From the NCBI RefSeq assembly GCF_050313795.1, contig NZ_JBNPMC010000008.1:1-64000 (forward strand): a DNA stretch of 64,000 bases, given 5' to 3'. The DNA is from CAMBRQ01 sp945870325. Its GTDB lineage: Bacteria > Bacillota > Clostridia > Lachnospirales > Lachnospiraceae. The position numbers were made by a program, and so were the translations under genes. Positions 8,433 through 15,988 of this stretch are shown piece after piece; the first letter of the stretch is position 1, and each line of letters starts with the position of its first letter. Below the pieces are notes generated by a model that saw only the letters and a program-made list of their open reading frames with translations, was not told where the DNA came from and ran no database searches.

Positions 8433-9571
8433 AACCTCGAATGCTTCAGTATCTACATCGTAAGGCTGGACGGGATAAGATTCCCCTGAGCGGAACGTTT
8501 GAATTATCACCCTGTTGTAATATGGATTGCAGAATGTGTTATGTGAGAAAGACCAGAGAAGAGGTAGAAGCGCAGGGTGGCGAAATACCGATGGAGTCCT
8601 GGCTTGAAATAGCGGAAGAATGCAGGAAGGCCGGAATGTTATTTTTGCTTTTGACTGGTGGAGAGCCTTTTCTATATAAGGGATTCCGGGAACTATATAT
8701 GGAACTGAGTAAGATGGGGTTTTTAATCAGCATTAATACGAATGGAACAATGATTACAGAAGAAACAGTGAACTGGCTCAGACAAGTCCCACCGATAAGG
8801 GTTAATATGACACTTTATGGAGCGGAAAATGAAACATATCGTAGATTGTGCCGCAATCCTAACGGTTTCGATCAGACAGTGCATGCAGCAAAACTTCTAA
8901 AAGAGGCAGGGATATCAGTTAAATTTAATGCCAGCATGACGCCGTACAATATTGAGGATCTGGAAGGAATATATGAGATTGCGGAAGATTTGAATATATA
9001 TGTGCAGGCAGCAGCTTATATGTTTCCGCCGATGAGGCGGGATGAAAGTTTGTCAGGGCAGGGGGACCGTTTCAGTCCTGAAGAGGCGGCCAGATATCAA
9101 GTTAAAATAGATAAATTACGTCTGACGATGGATGAGTTCAAGAAGCGGGCCGAAACTATGAAAGCAAATCATCTGGAGGATTTGGCAGAAGAAGAGGAAT
9201 GGGAGCGGGATATGAGAGAACCGCTTGGATGCAGAGCGGGAAAGAGTGCCTTCTGGATTAACTGGAAAGGAGAAATGTCTGCCTGCGGTATTATGCCATA
9301 TCCCATTACATATCCTTTTCGTGATGGATTTGTGGATGCATGGCAGATGTTGGTCGAAAAAACCAGAGAACTTTATATGCCGCCGGCATGTGTGAAGTGC
9401 AGAAGAAGAAAGGTATGTCATGTGTGTGGAGCATCCGCTTATACAGAAACGGGAACCTTTGGTAAAGTACCGCAATACGTGTGTGAAATGACTGAGCATT
9501 TAATACGTTTTACAGAAGAAGAACTTGCGGTGCAGATTCAGAGCAGTAGTGAGGGATTACAATTACAATAA
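8420..9571 (+). CDS. Radical SAM/SPASM peptide-maturase-like protein (copy A)
   Basis: A 383-residue enzyme. The SAM-binding 4Fe-4S cluster motif C33-x3-C37-x2-C40 (CNMDCRMC) is followed by the usual GGEPF segment of the TIM barrel. The C-terminal SPASM region (about residues 270-365) has many Cys (CRAGKSAFWINWKG, then CVKC, CHVCGAS, YVCEM) for auxiliary clusters. SPASM proteins such as PqqE modify ribosomal peptides, often by thioether or carbon-carbon cross-links. ATG 8420 has ggaggaag upstream and overlaps the HprK-like gene, so the pair is translationally coupled. Close paralogues lie at 15989-17089 and 17121-18167. The most likely substrate is the peptide at 7231-7494, which is inference from position. 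Confidence 0.85.
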   Translation: MRILEPRMLQYLHRKAGRDKIPLSGTFELSPCCNMDCRMCYVRKTREEVEAQGGEIPMESWLEIAEECRKAGMLFLLLTGGEPFLYKGFRELYMELSKMGFLISINTNGTMITEETVNWLRQVPPIRVNMTLYGAENETYRRLCRNPNGFDQTVHAAKLLKEAGISVKFNASMTPYNIEDLEGIYEIAEDLNIYVQAAAYMFPPMRRDESLSGQGDRFSPEEAARYQVKIDKLRLTMDEFKKRAETMKANHLEDLAEEEEWERDMREPLGCRAGKSAFWINWKGEMSACGIMPYPITYPFRDGFVDAWQMLVEKTRELYMPPACVKCRRRKVCHVCGASAYTETGTFGKVPQYVCEMTEHLIRFTEEELAVQIQSSSEGLQLQ

Positions 9572-9597
9572 ATGTTATATTTGATAATGCCTGATTC

Positions 9598-9626
9598 TTG
9601 TATCTTACTTGTTTTTTTGCTATAGT
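9598..9626 (+). promoter_or_regulatory. Sigma-A-type promoter for the first Ig-like/BY-kinase operon
   Basis: TTGTAT (9598-9603), a 17-bp spacer and TATAGT (9621-9626) lie about 60 bp before the start of the gene at 9690. The spacing is optimal. Confidence 0.55.
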
Positions 9627-9689
9627 AAAAAGGGTTATTCCGTAAACGTATCAATATTTTCAAAGGATAGAGTAAAAGAGGTACCATAG

Positions 9690-10487
9690 ATGAAGAAGTT
9701 AAAAGTATTCAGTATACTACTATTGTTCCTGTCGACAGGCGCATTTATAGCATACCAGGCGTACACGCGCGTTGTCCAGGATAAGACACCGCCCGTTGTC
9801 ACGTGTGACAGCGAGGAACTTACCGTCAGCGTAGGGGCAACGGATGAAGATCTGCTGAAAGGTGTGACGGCGAAGGACAAGCGTTCCGGGGATGTGAGTG
9901 ATACGCTGGTGATCGAGAGCATGTCCGCATTCACGGATGAGGGAACGAGGGTCATTACATATGCAGCGGTTGATAAGAGCATGAATGTGGGAAGATGCGA
10001 ACGGACGCTGGTGTATGAAGATTATCAGAAGCCGGTGTTCCATATGAGTGCGCCGCTCTGCTATAAAGTGGGTTCTGATATTAATATTATGGCAGGGATA
10101 ACGGCAGACAGCGTGCTGGATGGTTCGCTTACATCTAATATTAAGTATTCGCTGGAGAATACGGTGAATACGATGACTGCCGGCAGTTATCCGGTAGAGT
10201 TCCGCGTGATGGACAGCGGCGGCAGCACCGTATATTTGAATACGCAGATTGAGATATATGACAGAACTTACGCGGGAATAGAAGTAACGTTGAGTGATTA
10301 TCTGGTCTACGTGGCGAAGGGGCAGGGATTCGATCCGGCGGCATATTATGCAGGAGCAGACAGAGAAGGGGAACTTAGTATCGAATCCAATGTGAATACA
10401 GAAGAGGCAGGTACATATTATGTGGATTACATCGTGAATGGAATGGGAGCCAGCGGAAAGAGCCGTCTGGTTGTTGTGGTACAATAG
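9690..10487 (+). CDS. Membrane-anchored Ig-like (DUF5011/HYR-type) extracellular protein
   Basis: A 265-residue protein with an N-terminal membrane anchor (about residues 5-22) followed by repeated bacterial Ig-like modules of about 75 residues. Typical phrases are DKTPPVVTC, a D-x-SGDV calcium-type turn, RVITYAAVDKS, and a second module with VLDGSLTSNI and SYPVEFRVMDSGG. These folds act as spacers or ligand-binding units outside the cell. It starts the operon that continues into two BY-kinases, and a paralogue stands in the same position at 21024-21917. That conserved pairing suggests an outer-face sensor or scaffold for the Wzz/kinase complex. No enzymatic motif is seen. Confidence 0.75.
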   Translation: MKKLKVFSILLLFLSTGAFIAYQAYTRVVQDKTPPVVTCDSEELTVSVGATDEDLLKGVTAKDKRSGDVSDTLVIESMSAFTDEGTRVITYAAVDKSMNVGRCERTLVYEDYQKPVFHMSAPLCYKVGSDINIMAGITADSVLDGSLTSNIKYSLENTVNTMTAGSYPVEFRVMDSGGSTVYLNTQIEIYDRTYAGIEVTLSDYLVYVAKGQGFDPAAYYAGADREGELSIESNVNTEEAGTYYVDYIVNGMGASGKSRLVVVVQ

Positions 10488-10520
10488 GCGGTGTAAGAGG
10501 GATTAGAAAGGTTAGAGAGC

Positions 10521-12086
10521 ATGGAGAAGGAATTGCAGAAAAAGCAGATGGAGGATGTCTATAATATTATCCACGATGTACTGAAGAACTGGTGGGTGAT
10601 TCTGTGCATTGCGATATCGGCAGCATTTTTGACTTATATTGGTTCTTCCATCTTATATCATCCGACATATACTTCCAGTACTACGTTTGTAGTGTCCGCA
10701 AAAGGAAGCAGTACCGGAGCATATGCGAATCAGAGTAAGACGCAGAAACTGACGGATACATTCCAGTCGGTGATGGATAGTCAGATCCTGAAGAAGAAGG
10801 TGGCAGAGTCTCTGGAGATGGAGACATTCCCGGGTACGGTGGAGATCGCTGTTGTACCGGAGACGAATCTTCTGACGGTATCAGTGACCAGCGATTCTTC
10901 GGATATCTCGTTCAAATTGCTGGACAGTATGCTGGAGAATTATCAGGAAGTATCGAAGAACGTATTAGGAGAAGTGGTATTGGAAGTGTTCGAAGAGCCG
11001 AACTTCCCTTCTGCTCCGAATGAATCTTTTCATGGGAAAGACATGATGAAGAAGGGATTCCTGGCAGGTGCGCTGGTGATGGTGGTTCTGCTTGGCGTGA
11101 TGTCTTATCTGAAAGATAGTGTAAAGAGCGAGGACGATGTGGAGGAGAAGTTGGATACGACGCTGTTCGGCGTACTGAGCCATGAGCCAACCTATCGGAA
11201 TCTTAAGGCACGTATTAAGAGGCAGAAGAAGCGGATGCTGATTACAGAACTGGCGGTTAGTTTCGGATTCGTGGAGACGGTGAAGAAGATGCGTACGAAG
11301 CTTCTCTATAAGAGCGGCAAGGATGGATGCAAAGTACTTCTTGTTACCAGTACTGCTAAGAATGAAGGCAAGACAACCGTTGCGGCGAACCTTGCTCTGG
11401 CGATGGCGCAGAGAGGGAAGAATATCCTGCTGATCGAAGGAGACTTAAGGAAGACCGGGCTGGCAGAGTTCCTGGGAGTTGCGGTTCCTAAGGGCGCAGG
11501 GCTTGGAGAGAATCTCGCTTCGCAGGGTGATCTGGAGAACATGGTATTCCAGATGGAGGGAACAACATTGCACTTGCTGGTTAATAGCGTTGCACACCCG
11601 AGGTCTACGGAATTCCTGGCATCTAAGAAGTTCGAGGATTTCCTGAAAGCCATGAAGTCAAAGATGGACTTTGTTATTATAGATGGTCCGGCGGCAAAAG
11701 GACGCGCGGATGCGGAGGTGCTGGCACGCAAGGCAGATTGCTCGTTGCTGGTAGTGAAGCAGAATTTCTCCAAAGTTCCATATATTAATGACATGATTGA
11801 TATGCTGAATAGTTATGGAAATGGCGTGGCAGGATGTGTCTTCAATGATGTATTCACTGGCGGTTCTGTAATAAGTTCAGGTTATGGCTATGGTTATGGC
11901 TACGGTTATGGTTACGGAAGATACCGGTATGGTAAATATTATGGCTACGGAAAGTATCAGTCTTACTATTATAACCGCAGGGATCGTGCAGAGAAGACAG
12001 AGAAGGCGGCAGCGGACAAGGCGGTAGCAGGCAAGACAGACAGGACTACTGTAGGTAAGGCGGTAGCAGAGAATAAAGAGGAGTAA
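10521..12086 (+). CDS. Wzz/CpsC-CpsD fusion: bacterial tyrosine autokinase
   Basis: A 521-residue protein that joins a chain-length-determinant (Wzz) membrane part to a cytoplasmic BY-kinase. Transmembrane segments flank an outer domain (about residues 28-50 and 178-198). The kinase has Walker A (NEGKTT, Lys284), Walker A' (ILLIEGDLRK) and Walker B (FVIIDGP). A Gly-Tyr repeat tail (about residues 454-490) supplies the autophosphorylation cluster. The C-terminal 30 residues are Ala/Lys-rich low complexity. In Firmicutes this function is usually split into CpsC and CpsD, but fusions are common in Clostridia. It normally controls polysaccharide export and is reversed by CpsB, which is encoded at 20253. 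No polysaccharide synthesis genes are present nearby. Confidence 0.88.
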   Translation: MEKELQKKQMEDVYNIIHDVLKNWWVILCIAISAAFLTYIGSSILYHPTYTSSTTFVVSAKGSSTGAYANQSKTQKLTDTFQSVMDSQILKKKVAESLEMETFPGTVEIAVVPETNLLTVSVTSDSSDISFKLLDSMLENYQEVSKNVLGEVVLEVFEEPNFPSAPNESFHGKDMMKKGFLAGALVMVVLLGVMSYLKDSVKSEDDVEEKLDTTLFGVLSHEPTYRNLKARIKRQKKRMLITELAVSFGFVETVKKMRTKLLYKSGKDGCKVLLVTSTAKNEGKTTVAANLALAMAQRGKNILLIEGDLRKTGLAEFLGVAVPKGAGLGENLASQGDLENMVFQMEGTTLHLLVNSVAHPRSTEFLASKKFEDFLKAMKSKMDFVIIDGPAAKGRADAEVLARKADCSLLVVKQNFSKVPYINDMIDMLNSYGNGVAGCVFNDVFTGGSVISSGYGYGYGYGYGYGRYRYGKYYGYGKYQSYYYNRRDRAEKTEKAAADKAVAGKTDRTTVGKAVAENKEE

Positions 12087-12089
12087 AGC

Positions 12090-13487
12090 ATGAGTGATCA
12101 GGAGAAAGTTGTCAAGGAAAAGGACCAGGAACAGGGTCTGATAGACATTACTGAATTAGTGGTCGATTACTTCAGGATATTTCGCAGGATGTGGGCATGG
12201 ATTCTGATTCTGACGATATTGGGCGCGGCAGCCTTCTATGTCAGGGCCAGAATACAGTATACGCCGAGGTATACGGCTTCAGCAACATTTACCATTAATA
12301 TCCAGAGAGAACAGCAGAACCTGGGGGAGACAGGGACGTCAACCTACTTCGATAATGCGACTGCGGAACAGATGGCGAAGACATTTCCCTATATATTGAC
12401 AAGTGGCGTGCTGAAGCGGAAAGTTGCCAAAGATATGGGGGTAAATGCAGTTACAGGCAGTATTGAAGCGAAGGTTGCGGAGAATACCAACCTGCTCACG
12501 ATCTCGGTAACGGATCGTGATGCCGGAATGGCATATGCGACACTTCAGGCGGTCGTAGAGAATTATCCTGAGATATCGGAAGTGATCGTAGGTAAGACGA
12601 ATATGGAGATGCTGGATGAGACAGGGATTCCGCCTGAACCGGATAATCCGAAGGCATTCGCTCGCAACGCCGAGAAGGGGGCAGTGCTTGGATTCCTTCT
12701 GGGAGCCCTGTGGTCAGGAATACTGGTGATTACCCGAAGGACCATTCGCAAGGAGGAAGATGTTCATAGATGGATGCATACTAGATGTCTGGGTACCTTG
12801 CCTGAGATCAAGAAAAAGAGAAGGTCGAAGAATAATCGCTCTGAACAGACCAGGCTGGTACTGACAGAGCCTAAGATAGAAGAGGCGTTACAGGAGCCGC
12901 TTAGAATTATTCGAAATAAGATCGAGTATCACGCACATGAATATAACAGGAAGACATTCTTAGTCTCTAGTGCCCTTGCCGGAGAAGGCAAGAGTACCGT
13001 TGCGGTGAATCTGGCGCTGTCACTTGCACAGACGGGGCAGAAGGTAGTGCTGATTGACTGCGACTTAAGGCATCCTTCAGATCGGCAGATATTAGGGCTT
13101 GAATCCGGTGTGGGACTTGGAGAAGTCTTGGAACGCAAGGCGAAACTTCAGGATTGCCTGATGTGGTCGAAGACACTGGGGCTTGATAAGAACATGCAGT
13201 TCATGTTCCTTCCGGGAGGCGAATCCATGGATGATGGTTCTGAACTTCTTGGTTCAGAGCGTATGAAGGGAATTATACGGAAGATGGAAGAGTGGGCAGA
13301 TTATGTCATTCTTGACAGTGCCCCTGCAGGACTGCTTACCGATGCGGTGGTACTTGCCCAGTATGCGGACGGAGCAATCTTTGTAGTGAGGAAGGATTTC
13401 GCCAGGGTGGATCATATCATGGATGGAATGGAGCACTTGGCGGAGAGCCGGATACAGATTGTGGGCGGAATATTGAATGGGGTGTAA
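12090..13487 (+). CDS. Wzz/BY-kinase fusion lacking the tyrosine-rich tail
   Basis: A 465-residue paralogue of the upstream kinase, starting 3 bases after it. It has the Wzz-type membrane region (segments near residues 34-53 and about 195-215), Walker A (AGEGKST, Lys301), Walker A' (VVLIDCDLRH) and Walker B (YVILDSAP). It ends just after the ATPase domain with no Tyr cluster, unlike the other three copies in this window. It may therefore be a partner that activates or is phosphorylated by the tailed kinase, or act as a MinD/CpsD-like scaffold. The next gene, a PqqD-like protein, begins only 5 bases after its stop, which ties the kinase pair to the peptide-maturation genes. Confidence 0.85.
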   Translation: MSDQEKVVKEKDQEQGLIDITELVVDYFRIFRRMWAWILILTILGAAAFYVRARIQYTPRYTASATFTINIQREQQNLGETGTSTYFDNATAEQMAKTFPYILTSGVLKRKVAKDMGVNAVTGSIEAKVAENTNLLTISVTDRDAGMAYATLQAVVENYPEISEVIVGKTNMEMLDETGIPPEPDNPKAFARNAEKGAVLGFLLGALWSGILVITRRTIRKEEDVHRWMHTRCLGTLPEIKKKRRSKNNRSEQTRLVLTEPKIEEALQEPLRIIRNKIEYHAHEYNRKTFLVSSALAGEGKSTVAVNLALSLAQTGQKVVLIDCDLRHPSDRQILGLESGVGLGEVLERKAKLQDCLMWSKTLGLDKNMQFMFLPGGESMDDGSELLGSERMKGIIRKMEEWADYVILDSAPAGLLTDAVVLAQYADGAIFVVRKDFARVDHIMDGMEHLAESRIQIVGGILNGV

Positions 13488-13492
13488 GAACG

Positions 13493-13780
13493 ATGAAGAT
13501 AGTCAAGGAATTTATATTAAGAGAGATTGCCGGAGAGTATGTGCTGGTGCCGACAGGGGCGACCACGCAGGAGTTCAATGGATTGATTACATTAAGCGAG
13601 ACTGCGAAGTTCATATGGGAGCATATGGAAGAGGCAGACAGTCTTGAGGAGATGATTCAGTTGCTGCTGGACAATTACGAGATCGATGAAGAGACGGCGA
13701 AGCGAGATGCAATTGAGTTCATCAGCCAACTTCTGAATGCCGGATTCGTAGAGTGCAGCAGGGAAGATCGGACGTGGTAA
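13493..13780 (+). CDS. PqqD-family peptide-binding (RRE) protein
   Basis: A 95-residue protein of the PqqD family, a winged-helix fold that binds the leader of a ribosomal peptide and presents it to a radical SAM enzyme. The family pattern is clear: an N-terminal beta-rich segment (REIAGEYVLVPTG), FNGLITLSETAKFIWEHM, then DEETAKRDAIEFISQLLNAG. The length is normal for the family. It starts 5 bases after a BY-kinase gene and overlaps the HprK-like gene, so it is in one operon with both. The likely clients are the peptide at 15513-15899 and possibly the one at 7231-7494, which has no PqqD gene of its own nearby. Confidence 0.85.
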   Translation: MKIVKEFILREIAGEYVLVPTGATTQEFNGLITLSETAKFIWEHMEEADSLEEMIQLLLDNYEIDEETAKRDAIEFISQLLNAGFVECSREDRTW

Positions 13781-14748
13781 GGAAGATGGAGTCGAATGTG
13801 TATAGATTCGGTCATGTAGATATCAGACTTGTAATGCCTGAGGGCATGCCTAGACCGGAGAACCTGGCAAAGTTTCTTGCGGATGATACTGTGAACTTGT
13901 TTTGTGAAGGGAAAGAGGTTGGCGGCAGTCAGAAAGATAATATTACCGATGAGAAAGTTGAATTACAAGAAAGAAAACCGATGGTCTATACTTTGGAATA
14001 TGCAGATCACATGACCGATATTATGGCGGAAGTCACTGGAAAACAGGTGGGAAATGGAATCATTGTCAGAGAGAATCTGCGTGTATTCCAGACAGAAGCC
14101 GGAGAATGCAGATGCATCTATTTCTTCGGAGCCGATATGCCATATGCGGTAAGCATGCAGAAAGGCGGAGCAGATTACCATGTATGGGTTGACAAGGGTG
14201 TGGAAGAGATGCTGGCATATGATACGGTATTTATAGCCATGCTTAGCCTGGAAAAGCATATGATACAGAATGGTGCCATGATTCTGCATTCTGCTTATAT
14301 GTGTTATAAGGATTCTGCGGTTTTGTTCTCTGCGCCATCAGAGGTTGGAAAGTCCACCCAGGCATCTCTGTGGGAGAAGTACCGAGGAACCCGCACAATT
14401 AATGGAGACCGCTCATTACTGATCCGTGGGGAGAATGGCTGGTATGCGTATGGCTGGCCCGTGTGTGGGAGTTCGGAAGTTTGCAATAATGAGGCGTACC
14501 CGATCCGGGCAATCGTAATGCTGAAACAGGCGAAGATAAATCGTGCGTATCCAATCAAAGGATTTCAGGCTGTACGGGAGATTATGGAGCAGATTACGAT
14601 CAATTCCTGGGACGGCGCTTTCCAGATGCGAGTTATGGATAATCTGGAACAATTAATTCAGGAAGTGCCAATCTATAGATTAGAGTGTGATATATCAGAA
14701 CAGGCAGTAGAATGTCTGGAACAGTTGCTGACGGTGGGAGAGGAATAG
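13774..14748 (+). CDS. HPr kinase/phosphorylase-like P-loop protein (copy B)
   Basis: A paralogue of 7566-8432. It has an ILHSAYM segment, the P-loop APSEVGKST, INGDR, and YGWPVCGSS in the same order and spacing. The frame is open further upstream (GTG 13753). I prefer GTG 13774, which has agggaag at good distance and overlaps the PqqD stop by 7 bases; ATG 13786 is another option. This gives 324 residues. The N-terminal ~100 residues share little with copy A. A role as a peptide-tailoring kinase or ATP-dependent accessory protein is inferred from its place between PqqD and an S26 peptidase and from the known HprK-like kinases of lasso-peptide clusters. Confidence 0.75.
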   Translation: MVRKMESNVYRFGHVDIRLVMPEGMPRPENLAKFLADDTVNLFCEGKEVGGSQKDNITDEKVELQERKPMVYTLEYADHMTDIMAEVTGKQVGNGIIVRENLRVFQTEAGECRCIYFFGADMPYAVSMQKGGADYHVWVDKGVEEMLAYDTVFIAMLSLEKHMIQNGAMILHSAYMCYKDSAVLFSAPSEVGKSTQASLWEKYRGTRTINGDRSLLIRGENGWYAYGWPVCGSSEVCNNEAYPIRAIVMLKQAKINRAYPIKGFQAVREIMEQITINSWDGAFQMRVMDNLEQLIQEVPIYRLECDISEQAVECLEQLLTVGEE

Positions 14749-14763
14749 AGAGGGATAGAGAGA

Positions 14764-15219
14764 ATGAAAGTAGTAGATACCCGAGAATATGTATCGATGT
14801 TAAGGGAACTGACGGAGGAAGGAAAAGAAGTCAGTATGATAATTGCAGGTAACAGTATGTCTCCGTTCCTGATTCATGAGCGGGATTCCATCTGCTTCAA
14901 GAAACCAGACCGGAAACTTAAGAAAGGCGATATGGTATTCTATCAGCGCCCGAATGGTCAGTACATTATGCACCGTATATGCAGAGTTAAGCCGGAAGGG
15001 TATTATATTGTTGGTGATGCACAGCAGGAGATAGAGGGGCCTGTGTCGGAGGAACAGATATTCGCAGTGATAACCCGGGTCAACCGTAAAGGAAAATGGA
15101 TCGGGCCTGGGGATTTCTGGTGGGAGTTCTTCGAGCATGTGTGGGTGAATATTGTGCCGATTCGCCGATTCGCAGTGCGATTGTATGGGTATGTGTATAG
15201 AAATAGAAAAAATGTGTAA
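14764..15219 (+). CDS. S24/S26-family signal-peptidase-like protein
   Basis: A 151-residue protein with the type I signal peptidase motif GNSMSP (nucleophile Ser31) and a downstream MHRI motif (His70). It therefore has a Ser-His dyad as in SipW/ER-type peptidases rather than Ser-Lys. The GD motif (YIVGDAQQ) of the fold is also present. No N-terminal membrane segment is visible, though the last 35 residues are hydrophobic and aromatic and may sit on the membrane. Small S26-like proteins occur in RiPP clusters as probable leader peptidases. The stop codon lies inside the left arm of the palindromic element at 15216-15379, so the last residue or two may have been changed by insertion of that element. 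Confidence 0.75.
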   Translation: MKVVDTREYVSMLRELTEEGKEVSMIIAGNSMSPFLIHERDSICFKKPDRKLKKGDMVFYQRPNGQYIMHRICRVKPEGYYIVGDAQQEIEGPVSEEQIFAVITRVNRKGKWIGPGDFWWEFFEHVWVNIVPIRRFAVRLYGYVYRNRKNV

Positions 15220-15379
15220 CAGTTCAGCCCGCGCCATTCGCAAAACGCATCTACGATGCTTCTCCGCTGCTACGCAGCTATTTTTGCTCATAAAATGGCG
15301 CTCCGCTCATAAGTCGGATCGTGTGTTCATTCATGCAAGCATGATTCACCCACAATCCGGCTTATGGCTGAACTGTTAC
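15216..15379 (+). repeat. 164-bp palindromic structured element (MITE- or REP-like)
   Basis: Perfect 14-bp terminal inverted repeats (15216-15229 and 15366-15379) enclose a series of smaller hairpins. These include gcatc-tac-gatgc, gctgc-tac-gcagc and tcatgc-aa-gcatga. A near-perfect arm pair (ataagtcggat / atccggcttat) and gcgccatt/aatggcgc are also present. It has no gene. The left end supplies the stop codon of the S26-type peptidase. The design is that of a non-autonomous mobile palindromic repeat. Only one copy is seen in this window. Confidence 0.7.
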
Positions 15380-15408
15380 AAAAATGTTGATAAAAATGTA
15401 TAAAAGAC

Positions 15409-15437
15409 TTGACTTTAGAAGAAAAAGAGGCTATTCT
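15409..15437 (+). promoter_or_regulatory. Sigma-A-type promoter for precursor B
   Basis: TTGACT (15409-15414), a 17-bp spacer and TATTCT (15432-15437) stand about 75 bp before the precursor at 15513. The leader contains an 8-bp inverted repeat (actttttg / caaaaagt) that could form a hairpin. Confidence 0.6.
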
Positions 15438-15512
15438 TAAACAGTAACCGATTGTGGATAACTTTTTGGAATTGTTCAAAAAGTGTGGATAGAATAAGGG
15501 AGTGAAAGGGCA

Positions 15513-15899
15513 ATGAAAAGAGAGTATGTAAAGCCGGTAATGCAAGGAGAGGCATTTGTGGCGAATGAGTATGTAGCGGCTTGTTGGAAAATTAATTGTA
15601 ATGTTGAGACAGGAATTGGTTTTATAGACCAAAATAATAATAATAAATATGACCGGTCAGATAAGAAAATTTGCCGAAGTAATCCGAGAAGTGGTTGTGG
15701 AGAATGGCATACAGGTGTGGCAGGTGTACCAGATGATGGACCGGAGCCGAATGCGATGTGGCAACCGACAGACGGGTGGGGAATTCCTATAGGATCAGCA
15801 TATAAGGTATATTGGTGGTCTACGGGTTCAAGTGATCATGATCAGCATTTTTCAAAAGTTAGCGCTGCCCAATGGGAAACTAATCCAAATGCATCATAG
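15513..15899 (+). CDS. Small Cys-containing precursor-like protein (copy B)
   Basis: A 128-residue protein that shares the N-terminal motif K-x-Y-x-K-P-x4-E-x-F-x3-E-Y-V-A-x2-C with the protein at 7231-7494. The rest is different: five Cys in its first 60 residues, a stretch with the pattern DQNNNNKYD that resembles an EF-hand or dockerin calcium loop, and a Trp/Gly/Pro-rich C-terminal half. There is no membrane segment or classical signal peptide. It has its own promoter, a hairpin after it, and two radical SAM/SPASM genes next. This is the arrangement of a modified, exported ribosomal peptide or small protein. The ABC exporter at 18339 is a candidate transporter. No known product family is recognised. 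Confidence 0.7.
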   Translation: MKREYVKPVMQGEAFVANEYVAACWKINCNVETGIGFIDQNNNNKYDRSDKKICRSNPRSGCGEWHTGVAGVPDDGPEPNAMWQPTDGWGIPIGSAYKVYWWSTGSSDHDQHFSKVSAAQWETNPNAS

Positions 15900-15926
15900 A
15901 TAACAATTATTTGAATAGGGATATTA

Positions 15927-15957
15927 TAGAGCTGCGGTAACCTGGCGGCTCTATTTT
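15927..15957 (+). terminator. Terminator/attenuator after precursor B
   Basis: A 9-bp stem (tagagctgc paired with gcggctcta, one wobble) is followed by ttttatt. It separates the precursor from the radical SAM genes on the same strand, as at locus A. Confidence 0.6.
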
Positions 15958-15988
15958 ATTATGTATCAACGGAGATAAGGAGCAACAT

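Noticed and set aside
9720..10484. A 254-codon open frame on the minus strand
   Set aside because: It is the shadow of the Ig-like gene at 9690; composition is biased to His, Ile and Arg and no motif is visible.
11880..11960. Short tandem repeats that could suggest a CRISPR or satellite array
   Set aside because: They encode the Gly-Tyr autophosphorylation tail of a BY-kinase in frame; the same applies at 24714-24800.
15152..15403. An 83-codon open frame through the palindromic element
   Set aside because: It overlaps the S26-peptidase gene and runs through the hairpin repeat; no ribosome binding site and no homology pattern.
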